Assembly: GCA_020633415.1 (NCBI GenBank)
Contig: JACKDQ010000010.1
Location: 124,001 to 188,000 of the forward strand
DNA: 64,000 nt
From: Deltaproteobacteria bacterium
GTDB lineage: Bacteria > Myxococcota_A > Polyangia > GCA-2747355
Direction: 5' to 3'
This document shows positions 1 through 7,130 of the stretch, in pieces. A model generated the notes under the pieces. It saw nothing but the letters and a program-made list of their open reading frames with translations, was not told the origin of the DNA and made no database searches. The number at the start of each line of letters is the position of its first letter. Position 1 is the stretch's first letter. The translations under genes were made by a program, and so were the position numbers.

Positions 1-110
1 GCAAGATCGGCTTTACCGCCATCGGCACCAGTCGCGCCCAGGCCGAAAAGCATTTCGCATCGTTCAAGCGCGCATTTCTCGCGCAGCTCGCCCAGCACAG
101 TTCGCGTTGA
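1..110 (+). CDS. C-terminal fragment of an unidentified protein (truncated by the window edge)
   Basis: An open frame is already running at the left edge (first full codon at base 3) and ends at a TGA at 108-110. The 35 visible residues are Ala/Lys/Phe-rich and look like an amphipathic C-terminal helix. Too little is present to recognise a family. It is kept as a gene because the frame has no stop up to the edge and the next genes leave this stretch free; it could still be a chance open frame. Confidence 0.4.
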   Translation, partial: KIGFTAIGTSRAQAEKHFASFKRAFLAQLAQHSSR

Positions 111-163
111 GGAGGCCGGGCTAGCCCGTGAAGGGTGCCGCAGATCTGGCGAAGACTATTTCG

Positions 164-186
164 AAGAAACCGCCGGGAGCCGGCGG
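164..186 (-). terminator. Rho-independent terminator of the small gene at 221-466
   Basis: On the minus strand, CCGCCGG and CCGGCGG form a perfect 7-bp stem around a 3-nt loop (170-186), followed directly by TTTCTT. It lies 35 nt past the stop codon of the minus-strand gene, as expected for an intrinsic terminator. Confidence 0.5.
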
Positions 187-189
187 CGC

Positions 190-214
190 GAGGGACACGA
201 GAACCGTGTCCCTC
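190..214. repeat. Perfect palindrome with GGGAC ends
   Basis: GAGGGACACG and CGTGTCCCTC are perfect 10-bp inverted arms around the 5-nt loop AGAAC. It starts 6 bp past the stop of the 221-466 gene. The GGGAC ends point inward, as in the palindromes at 29840-29914 and 53160-53279 and the repeats flanking the transposase near 43 kb, so it may be a REP-like element. It could also simply add to the nearby terminator. Confidence 0.5.
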
Positions 215-220
215 ACCGCG

Positions 221-466
221 CTACCACCACTGCTTGGCCCACATCGTGCGCGTGGACTCGACCCATTCGTTGTGACGCAGCGTCTTCCAAACAAACTCTT
301 CGAGCGCTTCATGGTCGCTGACGTTGACCCAAAGGCAGCAATCCCAATCGCCGTGCGTCGACCAGGCGGATTTGATTTTGGGGTGATCTTTCCAGGTTTC
401 CCACGCTTGCGCCGAGGTCCCCGTCTTCCAACGCACCCACACCCACGCATTCCATTTGTCAGCCAT
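221..466 (-). CDS. Small stand-alone Lrp/AsnC-like ligand-binding (RAM) domain protein
   Basis: This is an 81-residue cytoplasmic protein. The frame stays open upstream, but the ATG at 466 is preceded by TAGGAGA with 8 nt spacing, so this start is preferred. The pattern of a Gly-Asp-Trp-Asp turn, a hydrophobic strand, a helix beginning SDHEALEEFV, and a final strand ending in Thr-x-Thr-x-Trp resembles the ferredoxin-like RAM domain of Lrp/AsnC regulators, without any DNA-binding domain. Tryptophan is strikingly abundant (about 11 of 81). Such stand-alone domains are usually dimeric or higher-order and may bind small ligands. An EthD or monooxygenase-like dimeric barrel is an alternative. The gene is transcribed alone and is followed by a terminator-like hairpin. 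Confidence 0.55.
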   Translation of the reverse strand: MADKWNAWVWVRWKTGTSAQAWETWKDHPKIKSAWSTHGDWDCCLWVNVSDHEALEEFVWKTLRHNEWVESTRTMWAKQWW

Positions 467-820
467 GGACGAATCTCCTACCGAATTGTTTGTTAGGAAG
501 GACAGCGTATCACGAACGCGCTGGACCTGCGGAGAAGATTCAGCGCGCCGCTCGTTGCCCAAGGGGTAGGCGCCTCGACTACAGTGGGACGTTGTTCCAG
601 TAGCGACCCGCCGTGAACGCCCGGGCACAGTCACTGGGGTCAAGCGGCGCATGACTGTCTTGCGCGTGTTTTCGGTCACGTATACCTCGCCGGCGGCTCG
701 GCGGTCAGGCCAGCAGTCCGCGCGGCAAGCCGAAAATGCCCATCATCGCCTGATGGTGCTCGATGCACTGCGCTGGTGCGGGAGTTGCAAACTCTCAGAC
801 AAACAACAGGGGAGTGTCCA
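467..820. other. Divergent intergenic region of 354 bp
   Basis: This lies between two divergently transcribed genes and should carry both promoters. On the plus strand TTGCGC (660-665) and TATACC (681-686) are 15 bp apart, which is short for a sigma-70 promoter. A CTCGACTACAGTG motif lies at 574-586 and recurs in similar form upstream of the porin gene near 45.4 kb. No coding frame here looks real. Confidence 0.35.
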
Positions 821-1753
821 ATGAAGAAGACGGTACTTGTTCTGCTGGGTCTCGCGTGGGTGGTGCCCACCGCCGCACAGGCGGCCAGCTATTGCTTCGG
901 CCAAGACAACGAGACGACCAACATGTACTACCAGTGCCATGATCAGGGCATGATGCAGGGCTTTTCAGGCTGGTACAGCTCCGGCGGCATTACCTGGCAT
1001 TGCTACACCACGGGTCCCTATGCCGATTGTCCGATGGAGAGCAATCTCGATCCCTGCAGTGCGGAATACCTGGCCGGCCTCGAGCAGCCTTTGGCCTCGG
1101 CGCAGAACACGCTGTGCAGCGGAGAGACTTGTACCAGTGCCTGGCTGCAGGCGCTAATCACCGTTAATCAGGTCGACAGCAGCTGGGCGAGCTGCGCCAA
1201 CGTGCAGGCCTACCTTGAGTCGAGTGCCAACAACTTCGGCGGCTACCCCGAGTACCTCGATTATTTGGCCAGCCATCCCAGCTCGTCGCTGCACATCTTC
1301 GACGAGATGGTCGACCACGCCATGCCTTACGTCTTCACCTCGCCGACGCCGACGGCCGCTGCGCCCTGCGTGTTTCACTACGGTAGCGGAAGCTCGAGCG
1401 CCGAGACGATGATCCCTGCGGAGCTCTGGCAAACGTTGGTCGCTGGCGCGGTGGCCGATGCCAACGCGGAGCGGACCAAGCTGATCCGTGAATTTGCTGG
1501 CAACGTCTGCGGACCGATCGCCGAGCCAATAAGCCCGCCGAAGACTTCCGTGGGTGGCGACAGTAAATTGGCCACGACCGACGGTGAGCGCCAGCGACAG
1601 TCGCAGTCCACCGGCGGTCAAGTCGGCGATGACGATCGCGCTACGGGCGGTTGCAGCCTAGCGATGGCGAGCAACATGCCACCGGCCTCGTTCGCGCTGA
1701 TCCTGCTGCTCGGCCTGATGCGCCGCCGCGCCAAGCACCCACAACGGCGCTAA
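821..1753 (+). CDS. Secreted protein with MYXO-CTERM-like C-terminal anchor
   Basis: This is a 310-residue exported protein of unknown function. The ATG at 821 opens a clear Sec signal peptide (MKK, hydrophobic stretch to about residue 20, AQA cleavage site) and is preceded by GGGGAG; the longer upstream frame has no such start. The mature part has paired cysteines and aromatic residues in its first 100 positions and an Asp/Gln/Ser-rich linker near residues 250-280. The last 35 residues read GGC, a hydrophobic stretch, then Arg-Arg-Arg. This is the layout of the MYXO-CTERM signal known from Myxococcota, in which the Cys is processed and the protein is surface-anchored. I recognise no catalytic domain. 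It is monocistronic; a membrane glutamate-synthase-like gene follows 84 bp downstream. Confidence 0.75.
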   Translation: MKKTVLVLLGLAWVVPTAAQAASYCFGQDNETTNMYYQCHDQGMMQGFSGWYSSGGITWHCYTTGPYADCPMESNLDPCSAEYLAGLEQPLASAQNTLCSGETCTSAWLQALITVNQVDSSWASCANVQAYLESSANNFGGYPEYLDYLASHPSSSLHIFDEMVDHAMPYVFTSPTPTAAAPCVFHYGSGSSSAETMIPAELWQTLVAGAVADANAERTKLIREFAGNVCGPIAEPISPPKTSVGGDSKLATTDGERQRQSQSTGGQVGDDDRATGGCSLAMASNMPPASFALILLLGLMRRRAKHPQRR

Positions 1754-1837
1754 GGCCGCAGGTCCCGCGCCATCGCGCTGTACGGGCGTTTGCGGTCCGC
1801 CGTCGCGACGCCGTGCAAAACGCGATAAGCTCTGCCG

Positions 1838-3520
1838 ATGGTTCGTCGACTCTTTGTGGCGCTGGCGCTGGTCGCCTGGACGGCTCTCGCCGCGATCGCC
1901 TTGGTTTGGCCCGATGTCCTCTGGCTGGCGCTCTTGCTGGCGCCGCTGACGGTGCTGGGCATCTTCGACATGCTGCAGCGTGAGCACACGCTGCTGCGAA
2001 TTTATCCAGTGATCGGTCACGCGCGCTACCTGCTCGAATTCGTGCGCCCCGAAATCCAGCAGTACTTCGTTGAGTCCAACCTCGATGGGCGCCCCTATCC
2101 TCGCGAGTTTCGCGCGGTGATCTACCAGCGCGCCAAGGGCGAGCGCGACACGGTTCCCTTTGGAACGCAGCGCGACCTCAACGCGGTGGGCTGCGAATGG
2201 ATGGCGCACTCGCTGGCGCCGCGTCCACCGAGCGAGACCCCGCGTTTGTTGTTTGGTGCGGAGTGCTGCAAACAGCCCTATTCCGCCTCGTACCTCAACA
2301 TCTCGGCGATGAGCTACGGCTCGCTCAGTCGCAATGCGGTGATGGCGCTCAATCTCGCCGCCAAGCAAGGCCACTTCGCCCACAATACCGGGGAAGGTTC
2401 GGCCAGTCCCTATCACCGCAAGTACGGCGGCGACTTGATCTGGCAGATCGGGACCGGCTATTTCGGTTGTCGCGACAGCGCCGGCAATTTCGACCCTCAG
2501 CGCTTCGCAGATGTCGCTGCTGTCGAGTCGATCAAGATGATCGAGCTAAAGCTTTCGCAAGGCGCCAAACCGGGTCATGGCGGCATCCTGCCGGCGGCCA
2601 AGCTGACCGCGGAGATCGCTGAGATTCGCGGGGTCCCGCTGGGCGCCGACGTGATCTCTCCGCCGGCGCACACCGCCTTTGCGAGCCCCAAAGGGTTGCT
2701 GGAATTCGTTGCCAGCCTGCGCGAAGCTAGTGGCGGCAAACCCACCGGCTTCAAGCTCTGTCTCGGCAATCAGGTGGAGTTTCTCAGCGTCTGCAAAGCG
2801 ATGGTGCAGACCGGGATCTATCCGGACTTCATTACCGTCGATGGTGCTGAAGGCGGCACGGGAGCCGCTCCGATCGAGCTTTCCAATTCGGTCGGGATGC
2901 CGCTAGCTGACGGGCTCAACTTCGTCCACAACGCACTGCGCGGCTACGATCTACGCGGCAAGATCCGCCTCGTGGCAAGCGGCAAGGTCGCCACTGGATT
3001 TCACATCGTACGCGCGTTGGCATTGGGAGCCGATTGCTGTAACGCCGCACGCGCGATGATGTTTGCCTTGGGCTGCATCCAGGCGCGGCGCTGCAATGCC
3101 AACGATTGTCCGGTGGGCATCACCACGCAGCAGCCCGCGCGCTACCGCGCCCTCGACGTCGAAAAGAAGGCCGAGCGTGTGGCGCGCTATCACAAGGACA
3201 CGCTTCACGCCTTTGCCGAGTTGATCGGCGCTTGCGGACTCGACGATCCGCGCGATCTCACTGCCGCGCACGTGTTGCGGCGCGTCGGTCCGGTAACGAT
3301 CCGTTCCTTTGCTGAGGTCTATCCTGAGCTTCCGGTGGGTGCATTGCAGGACGCGCTTTCGGCGCCCACGCGCTGGCGCGAGCTCTGCGCCGCCGCGAGT
3401 GCGGAGCATTTCGGTGGTGTGTCGGTCCGCGCACCGCTGCCCGTGGCATCGCCCGAATCGGCATTCAAATCCGCCGAAACAGCACCGCCCAAACGGCGTC
3501 TTCCCGAAGCCCTGCGTTAG
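1838..3520 (+). CDS. Stand-alone FMN-binding glutamate synthase-like protein with N-terminal membrane anchor
   Basis: This 560-residue protein matches the FMN-binding (alpha/beta barrel) domain of the glutamate synthase large subunit. Two hydrophobic segments lie at about residues 4-40. Family landmarks include YGSLSRNAVMALN, the QGAKPGHGG glycine loop, and GAEGGTGAAPIE. The Cys cluster CIQARRCNANDCPVG near residue 415 matches the site that binds the 3Fe-4S centre in glutamate synthase. There is no N-terminal glutaminase (class II amidotransferase) domain, so it cannot use glutamine by itself. This membrane subfamily is widespread but poorly characterised; an oxidoreductase acting on an unknown substrate is the safest reading. 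A GATAAG hexamer ends 8 bp before the ATG and no Shine-Dalgarno is visible. Confidence 0.9.
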   Translation: MVRRLFVALALVAWTALAAIALVWPDVLWLALLLAPLTVLGIFDMLQREHTLLRIYPVIGHARYLLEFVRPEIQQYFVESNLDGRPYPREFRAVIYQRAKGERDTVPFGTQRDLNAVGCEWMAHSLAPRPPSETPRLLFGAECCKQPYSASYLNISAMSYGSLSRNAVMALNLAAKQGHFAHNTGEGSASPYHRKYGGDLIWQIGTGYFGCRDSAGNFDPQRFADVAAVESIKMIELKLSQGAKPGHGGILPAAKLTAEIAEIRGVPLGADVISPPAHTAFASPKGLLEFVASLREASGGKPTGFKLCLGNQVEFLSVCKAMVQTGIYPDFITVDGAEGGTGAAPIELSNSVGMPLADGLNFVHNALRGYDLRGKIRLVASGKVATGFHIVRALALGADCCNAARAMMFALGCIQARRCNANDCPVGITTQQPARYRALDVEKKAERVARYHKDTLHAFAELIGACGLDDPRDLTAAHVLRRVGPVTIRSFAEVYPELPVGALQDALSAPTRWRELCAAASAEHFGGVSVRAPLPVASPESAFKSAETAPPKRRLPEALR

Positions 3521-3620
3521 TGCACTGGCTCTCGATCCCGCGATCTGCTCGTGGGCGCATTCGGACTGGCGCACCGTCTTGCCGCTAGACGTTTGCGTTT
3601 GCCCACCGCGTGCGCCGCTG

Positions 3621-4130
3621 CTAGTGCTCGATCTGCGCGGTGTCGGTGTTGCACTGAACCGAGGCGTCGCCCAAGACGATGTACATGTAGCTATTGTGCC
3701 AGCTGTGGCCGTCGTAACTCGCGCCAAAGTTGATCAAAGACGTTGCGTAGCGCTGGTCGAAATCGACGAGCTTAAACGCACAATTGGGCGAAATCGGGCG
3801 CATGCCCTTCTCCGCACGAAGGTCGGCACTAACCTCGAGTTGCGAAAACTTCAGCGTTTCTGGGTCTTGGCCGAGCAGGTCCGCAATTGTTTTTTTGATG
3901 GCCAGCTCGCTTCGTGCGCCTGCGCGCTTGGCTGAGGCGTGCGTGAGATAGTAGCTTTCGGCCAGTTGCTCCAATTGTTGGATCAGCTCAGCATTGCACA
4001 GCGCCTCAGCGCGATTTTGCGGACTGTCGGCTTTGCCGCCGATCCACGCTGTTCGTTCGGGCGTCAGGCCTCCGCAGGCACCGAGCGCAATGGCCACCTG
4101 CCAGATCAACAGGCCATTCCTTATCTTCAC
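3621..4130 (-). CDS. Small lipoprotein of unknown function
   Basis: The chosen start is GTG at 4130, preceded by GGAGG with 7 nt spacing; it places a signal peptide ending in the lipobox LGAC at residues 15-18. The 169-residue product would be lipid-modified at that cysteine. Residues 40-110 are rich in charged residues and probably helical. The C-terminal half has Tyr, Trp and His residues and two further cysteines that could form a disulphide. I do not recognise the family. It is convergent with the FMN protein (100 bp between stops). Confidence 0.65.
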   Translation of the reverse strand: MKIRNGLLIWQVAIALGACGGLTPERTAWIGGKADSPQNRAEALCNAELIQQLEQLAESYYLTHASAKRAGARSELAIKKTIADLLGQDPETLKFSQLEVSADLRAEKGMRPISPNCAFKLVDFDQRYATSLINFGASYDGHSWHNSYMYIVLGDASVQCNTDTAQIEH

Positions 4131-4469
4131 TTCTGGTCCTCCATCGGTCGGCCTGCGACCGCCGTGTGCTCCCACCAAAGGGTCGACTCGCGTAGAAGCA
4201 AATCCCAGACCAGTGTCGTGGTGACGGATACGTTTCGGAAAGAGCGTGTTGACCAGGCGCGGCAGCGCCTGCGTGGGGGAGCTACGCGGGTTGCCATCGG
4301 AAAGTCGGAATTAATCGCTGCTGTGGATCACCTGCGCCGCCACCGATTAGAGGCGGTCGCTTACGGCAGGCAAGGTGGCTTGGCGCGCATTTGTCGCCGA
4401 CAGTGGTGCGGGCAAATCAGCGCTGAGCGGCACGGTGCTCGCGAACAGCGAGACGCCGCCAGCGGGTCA
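4131..4469. other. 339-bp stretch without a supported gene
   Basis: Open frames cross this stretch but have no convincing start and mostly run as antisense extensions into the neighbours. I see no strong hairpin, repeat or promoter. It may carry the promoter of the minus-strand lipoprotein. Confidence 0.3.
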
Positions 4470-4901
4470 CTAGTACTTGCCGATCGCCTTATTGATCCAT
4501 TTGTGAATCTTATGAAAGCCGCCTTTGAGGTACATCACGGCACATGTTCCACTGTGAAGATCGAGACCGCGTGTCTGGGCGAGATGGTGTGCCTCAGGCG
4601 TATCGCATTTCATGTGGATCCAAACGTGCTTGATTCCTGCGTCGGCGGCGCGCTCAACCCATCTTGCGGTCTCATCGCGAGGAACCTCGATCACAATCGC
4701 GTCGACTGGTTCCGGAAGTTGGGCCAGTTCGGCATACGTCTTGTCGCCCGCGACGTCGGTAGCGCTGGGGTCGACCGCAAACGCAGTCTTACCCTGCTCC
4801 TTCAGTCCCTCGTACGTTAGCGCGGGGAATGGCTTCCGCGCCGTATGACCGACGACGGCATAGCGCTGATAGGTCCAAAAGCTCTCGTGTGCGCTCGGCA
4901 T
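4470..4901 (-). CDS. CoA-binding domain protein (YccU-like)
   Basis: This is a 143-residue cytoplasmic protein made of one Rossmann-type CoA-binding domain (CoA_binding_2 type). Visible landmarks are the first strand YAVVGHT, a nucleotide-loop Arg-Lys, the Val-Asp-Pro strand end, DAIVIEVPRDET in the middle, the strand VWIHMKC, and the GTCAVMYLK-type C-terminus. The length is normal for the family. Members bind CoA in vitro, but the physiological role is mostly unknown. The ATG at 4901 begins a typical N-terminus and has the Shine-Dalgarno AAGGAG upstream. It is apparently monocistronic. Confidence 0.85.
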   Translation of the reverse strand: MPSAHESFWTYQRYAVVGHTARKPFPALTYEGLKEQGKTAFAVDPSATDVAGDKTYAELAQLPEPVDAIVIEVPRDETARWVERAADAGIKHVWIHMKCDTPEAHHLAQTRGLDLHSGTCAVMYLKGGFHKIHKWINKAIGKY

Positions 4902-5160
4902 CTGATCGCTCCTTCGTTTGCCTTTCGTTCTTAAGCCGCCGAGCCGACGTTGTCACTGAAGACTTGCGGAAATCTCGCTCGCTAATCGGCGCTCCACCGA
5001 GCTGCTCAGCGCAGCGGGCCTGCGACGGGTCTGCCAACGACTGCTAGATTGGCCACCTGGGCAGCGTATCGCCAGGCCCCTACGCCAAAGAAACCAATCG
5101 ACAATCGACAAGGCCACTGCCCTTTCGCGCCGCGGTACATGATTTGCACGCTGCTTCGTC

Positions 5161-6000
5161 GTGAGCGGGGCGATACAGCGACAAGGGCGTAGGGCGCGGC
5201 CGTTTGTTGGACGCACGACAAGAGCCGGGCGCTACACGTTCGTGCTTTCCGCGCTCGCGACGCTATTGGTCGTGTCGTCGGCAGAGGCCGATGATCAGCT
5301 GATGCCACTGCCCGCTGTCGGTCAGGCCGCGGTGGCCGGCGTGACTGCCGGACCATCGGACGAGCTCCGTTCGCCCTTGCTCTTCCATTGGACGACACCG
5401 GTTGTCGCCAAGGCGCTGCGCCGCGGAGAAATTCTCGTTTCCAAGCCGGGCCAACACAAACACCGGGCCACGATGGGCTGGGGATTCTATCTCGCGGAGG
5501 ATCCCTGGAGCTGGTCCGATCTTGTCGGTGGCAAGCAGCAGCCGCTTCCAGGTGAAGATCCGCTGCGGACCGACCTCGTTGTCTTTCGCCACGATGGCAG
5601 GCTCAAGCTGAGCTCCAACTATCCACGGGGCCCCTATCCGACCGAGCTGATCGGACAAGGGTTCGACGGCGCGCGTTCTCCCTATCAGGTCGTCCTCTAT
5701 AACGCCGCGCACATCACGCCGCTATCACGGCAGGAGGCTCGCTCGGTAATCACCAAGGCATTTGTCGCCCTGCTCGATGACCCTCGCCCGATACGCAGCG
5801 TTATGCCCTACGGCATGCTGGCGATCGCACCGGATTACCTGCCGCCAGAGAAGGTCGTCGAGCTCGTCCAAAAATGTGCGGGTGCCTGGCATTTTCATTC
5901 GCTACTACGCCGCGCCGCGCGCACCGCGCTCGACCGCTCCCGCGAATACAGTTCTCGCGTATCCCGTCGACCTCGCGCGGCAGGCACCCGGCTCCGCTAG
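5161..6000 (+). CDS. Secreted protein with ADP-ribosyltransferase-like signature
   Basis: This 279-residue protein starts at a GTG (5161). A basic segment and a hydrophobic stretch (about residues 27-43, ending SSAEA) look like a long N-terminal export signal. The mature part holds LFHWTTP (His near residue 76) followed by MGWGFYLAEDPWSWSDL (about 102-118). This His-Thr plus Gly-Phe-Tyr-Leu pairing resembles the H and Y motifs of ART folds of the diphtheria toxin/PARP type; the third (Glu) position cannot be fixed by eye. The last 30 residues are Arg-rich and may lie beyond the folded domain. It is convergent with the ARPP-like gene, with only 4 bp between stops. The fold call is inference; an unrelated secreted protein is possible. 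Confidence 0.6.
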   Translation: MSGAIQRQGRRARPFVGRTTRAGRYTFVLSALATLLVVSSAEADDQLMPLPAVGQAAVAGVTAGPSDELRSPLLFHWTTPVVAKALRRGEILVSKPGQHKHRATMGWGFYLAEDPWSWSDLVGGKQQPLPGEDPLRTDLVVFRHDGRLKLSSNYPRGPYPTELIGQGFDGARSPYQVVLYNAAHITPLSRQEARSVITKAFVALLDDPRPIRSVMPYGMLAIAPDYLPPEKVVELVQKCAGAWHFHSLLRRAARTALDRSREYSSRVSRRPRAAGTRLR

Positions 6001-6004
6001 CTTG

Positions 6005-7057
6005 CTAGTGGGCGTAATAGGATTTGCGCACCGTCTTGCCGGTTTTTTTGTCGACCGCCTCGGCGCCGATCGCGTCGTCGTTGTCGTAGGTTTGATTGAT
6101 CGCACGGCCCGAGGTCACCTGCTTCATGTGGCGCTTGCTCGTACTGGCCTTGGTGACCCAACCTTGGGCCCCGTCTTTGCTGAGCGGTTTGGCGTGGCGA
6201 TCGACCTGCGTTCCCAGCGCTTCGAGGATATAGGCCGAAAGCAGCTTGTCGCGGATCGCCGAGAACAACAGCGGGTTGCCGAAAATATCGGCGACGCGCA
6301 CCCGTCCGTTGACCGCGAACACCAGGCCAGCCAGCGAGCTGCTCTTCGGAAGTTTGCTGGTCACCGCGCGGCGGTAGGGGGCGATCTTTTCTCGCACCTT
6401 GGCGTTTTGGATCGTGCGCCGATAAGTCTGCGTGCTGCTTTGCGTGCCTTGTTGGCGGTTCTTCGCGGCGACCGCCTTCCAGACTTCGGACTGCGATCCG
6501 CTCCGCGCCGCCTTGCGCAGCGCGACGTGAGCGATCGCGCTCCCCGCCGAAAAGCGCATATTCTGCCCGGTCCAGCGCCCTTGCTCGACGCAGAACACGC
6601 CGACTTTCATCCAGCCGCCGCCGTTATCGACGATCGTGTCCTGAGAGATGATGCGGTCCTGCTTGCCGCCGAGGATCATCTCGCCACCGACCAAGTAGAC
6701 CGGATGCTGACCGCTGTTTTTCACTTCGACGTGGCCGACGCGGGCTTGGCCCGACTGGCCGGCTAGTTCGCGGACGGCAAAGGTCTTGGCGCGCAGGCCC
6801 TCTTCGAGCAGCGTATAGTGTTGGTAGGGGCCGCGGTCGGTGGTCTCGACGGGCACGATCGTGATGTTGTGATAGTGAATCGGTTCGCCAAATCTCGTCT
6901 GAGATCGATTGCTTGCCGACACCGCAGCTGGTACAGCTGGAGCATGGACCGTATCGCCGACCTGGCGCGGTTTGCCGGGAGTGCCGGCGACGGCAGCGTT
7001 GCAGATCATCAGGACCATCGTTGAAATGAGAGAAAAGGTTATCTTTTTTGCGCGCAC
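6005..7057 (-). CDS. Exported ARPP-like domain protein
   Basis: This is a 350-residue protein. The GTG at 7057 is preceded by GGGAGG with 5 nt spacing and gives a signal peptide ending near AVAG; the open frame extends 91 codons further, but that part reads as non-coding. From about residue 60 come the pattern HYHNITIVPV, a Tyr-x-Thr-Leu-x-Glu strand, the glycine-rich GGEMILGGKQDRII and VFCVEQGRW. This combination matches my recollection of the ARPP-1 domain (ARG and Rhodanese-Phosphatase-associated protein), whose biochemical role is not established. Most relatives are cytoplasmic, so export here is unusual. It is divergent from the DUF885 peptidase (73 bp) and convergent with the ART-like gene. 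Confidence 0.65.
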   Translation of the reverse strand: MRAKKITFSLISTMVLMICNAAVAGTPGKPRQVGDTVHAPAVPAAVSASNRSQTRFGEPIHYHNITIVPVETTDRGPYQHYTLLEEGLRAKTFAVRELAGQSGQARVGHVEVKNSGQHPVYLVGGEMILGGKQDRIISQDTIVDNGGGWMKVGVFCVEQGRWTGQNMRFSAGSAIAHVALRKAARSGSQSEVWKAVAAKNRQQGTQSSTQTYRRTIQNAKVREKIAPYRRAVTSKLPKSSSLAGLVFAVNGRVRVADIFGNPLLFSAIRDKLLSAYILEALGTQVDRHAKPLSKDGAQGWVTKASTSKRHMKQVTSGRAINQTYDNDDAIGAEAVDKKTGKTVRKSYYAH

Positions 7058-7130
7058 CAATGCCTCCCGGTCGAGTTCGCAAGACGACCTGGGTCTAGCA
7101 ACGCACCGCGCGCGATTTGGGTCTAGCCGG

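Noticed and set aside
128..496. Open frame of 122 codons on the plus strand
   Set aside because: It runs antisense to the small Lrp-like gene, has no ribosome site and an Arg/Pro-rich composition typical of shadows in GC-rich DNA.
1658..2416. Minus-strand open frame of 252 codons
   Set aside because: It lies opposite the FMN protein gene; its Arg/Gln-rich sequence has no domain and looks like an antisense shadow.
3939..4820. Plus-strand open frame of 293 codons
   Set aside because: It overlaps two well supported minus-strand genes and only its middle part falls in non-coding DNA; no motif or start site was seen.
5762..6766. Plus-strand open frame of 334 codons
   Set aside because: It crosses the end of the ART-like gene and runs antisense to the ARPP-like gene; the composition is Arg/Ala/Asp-rich without motifs.
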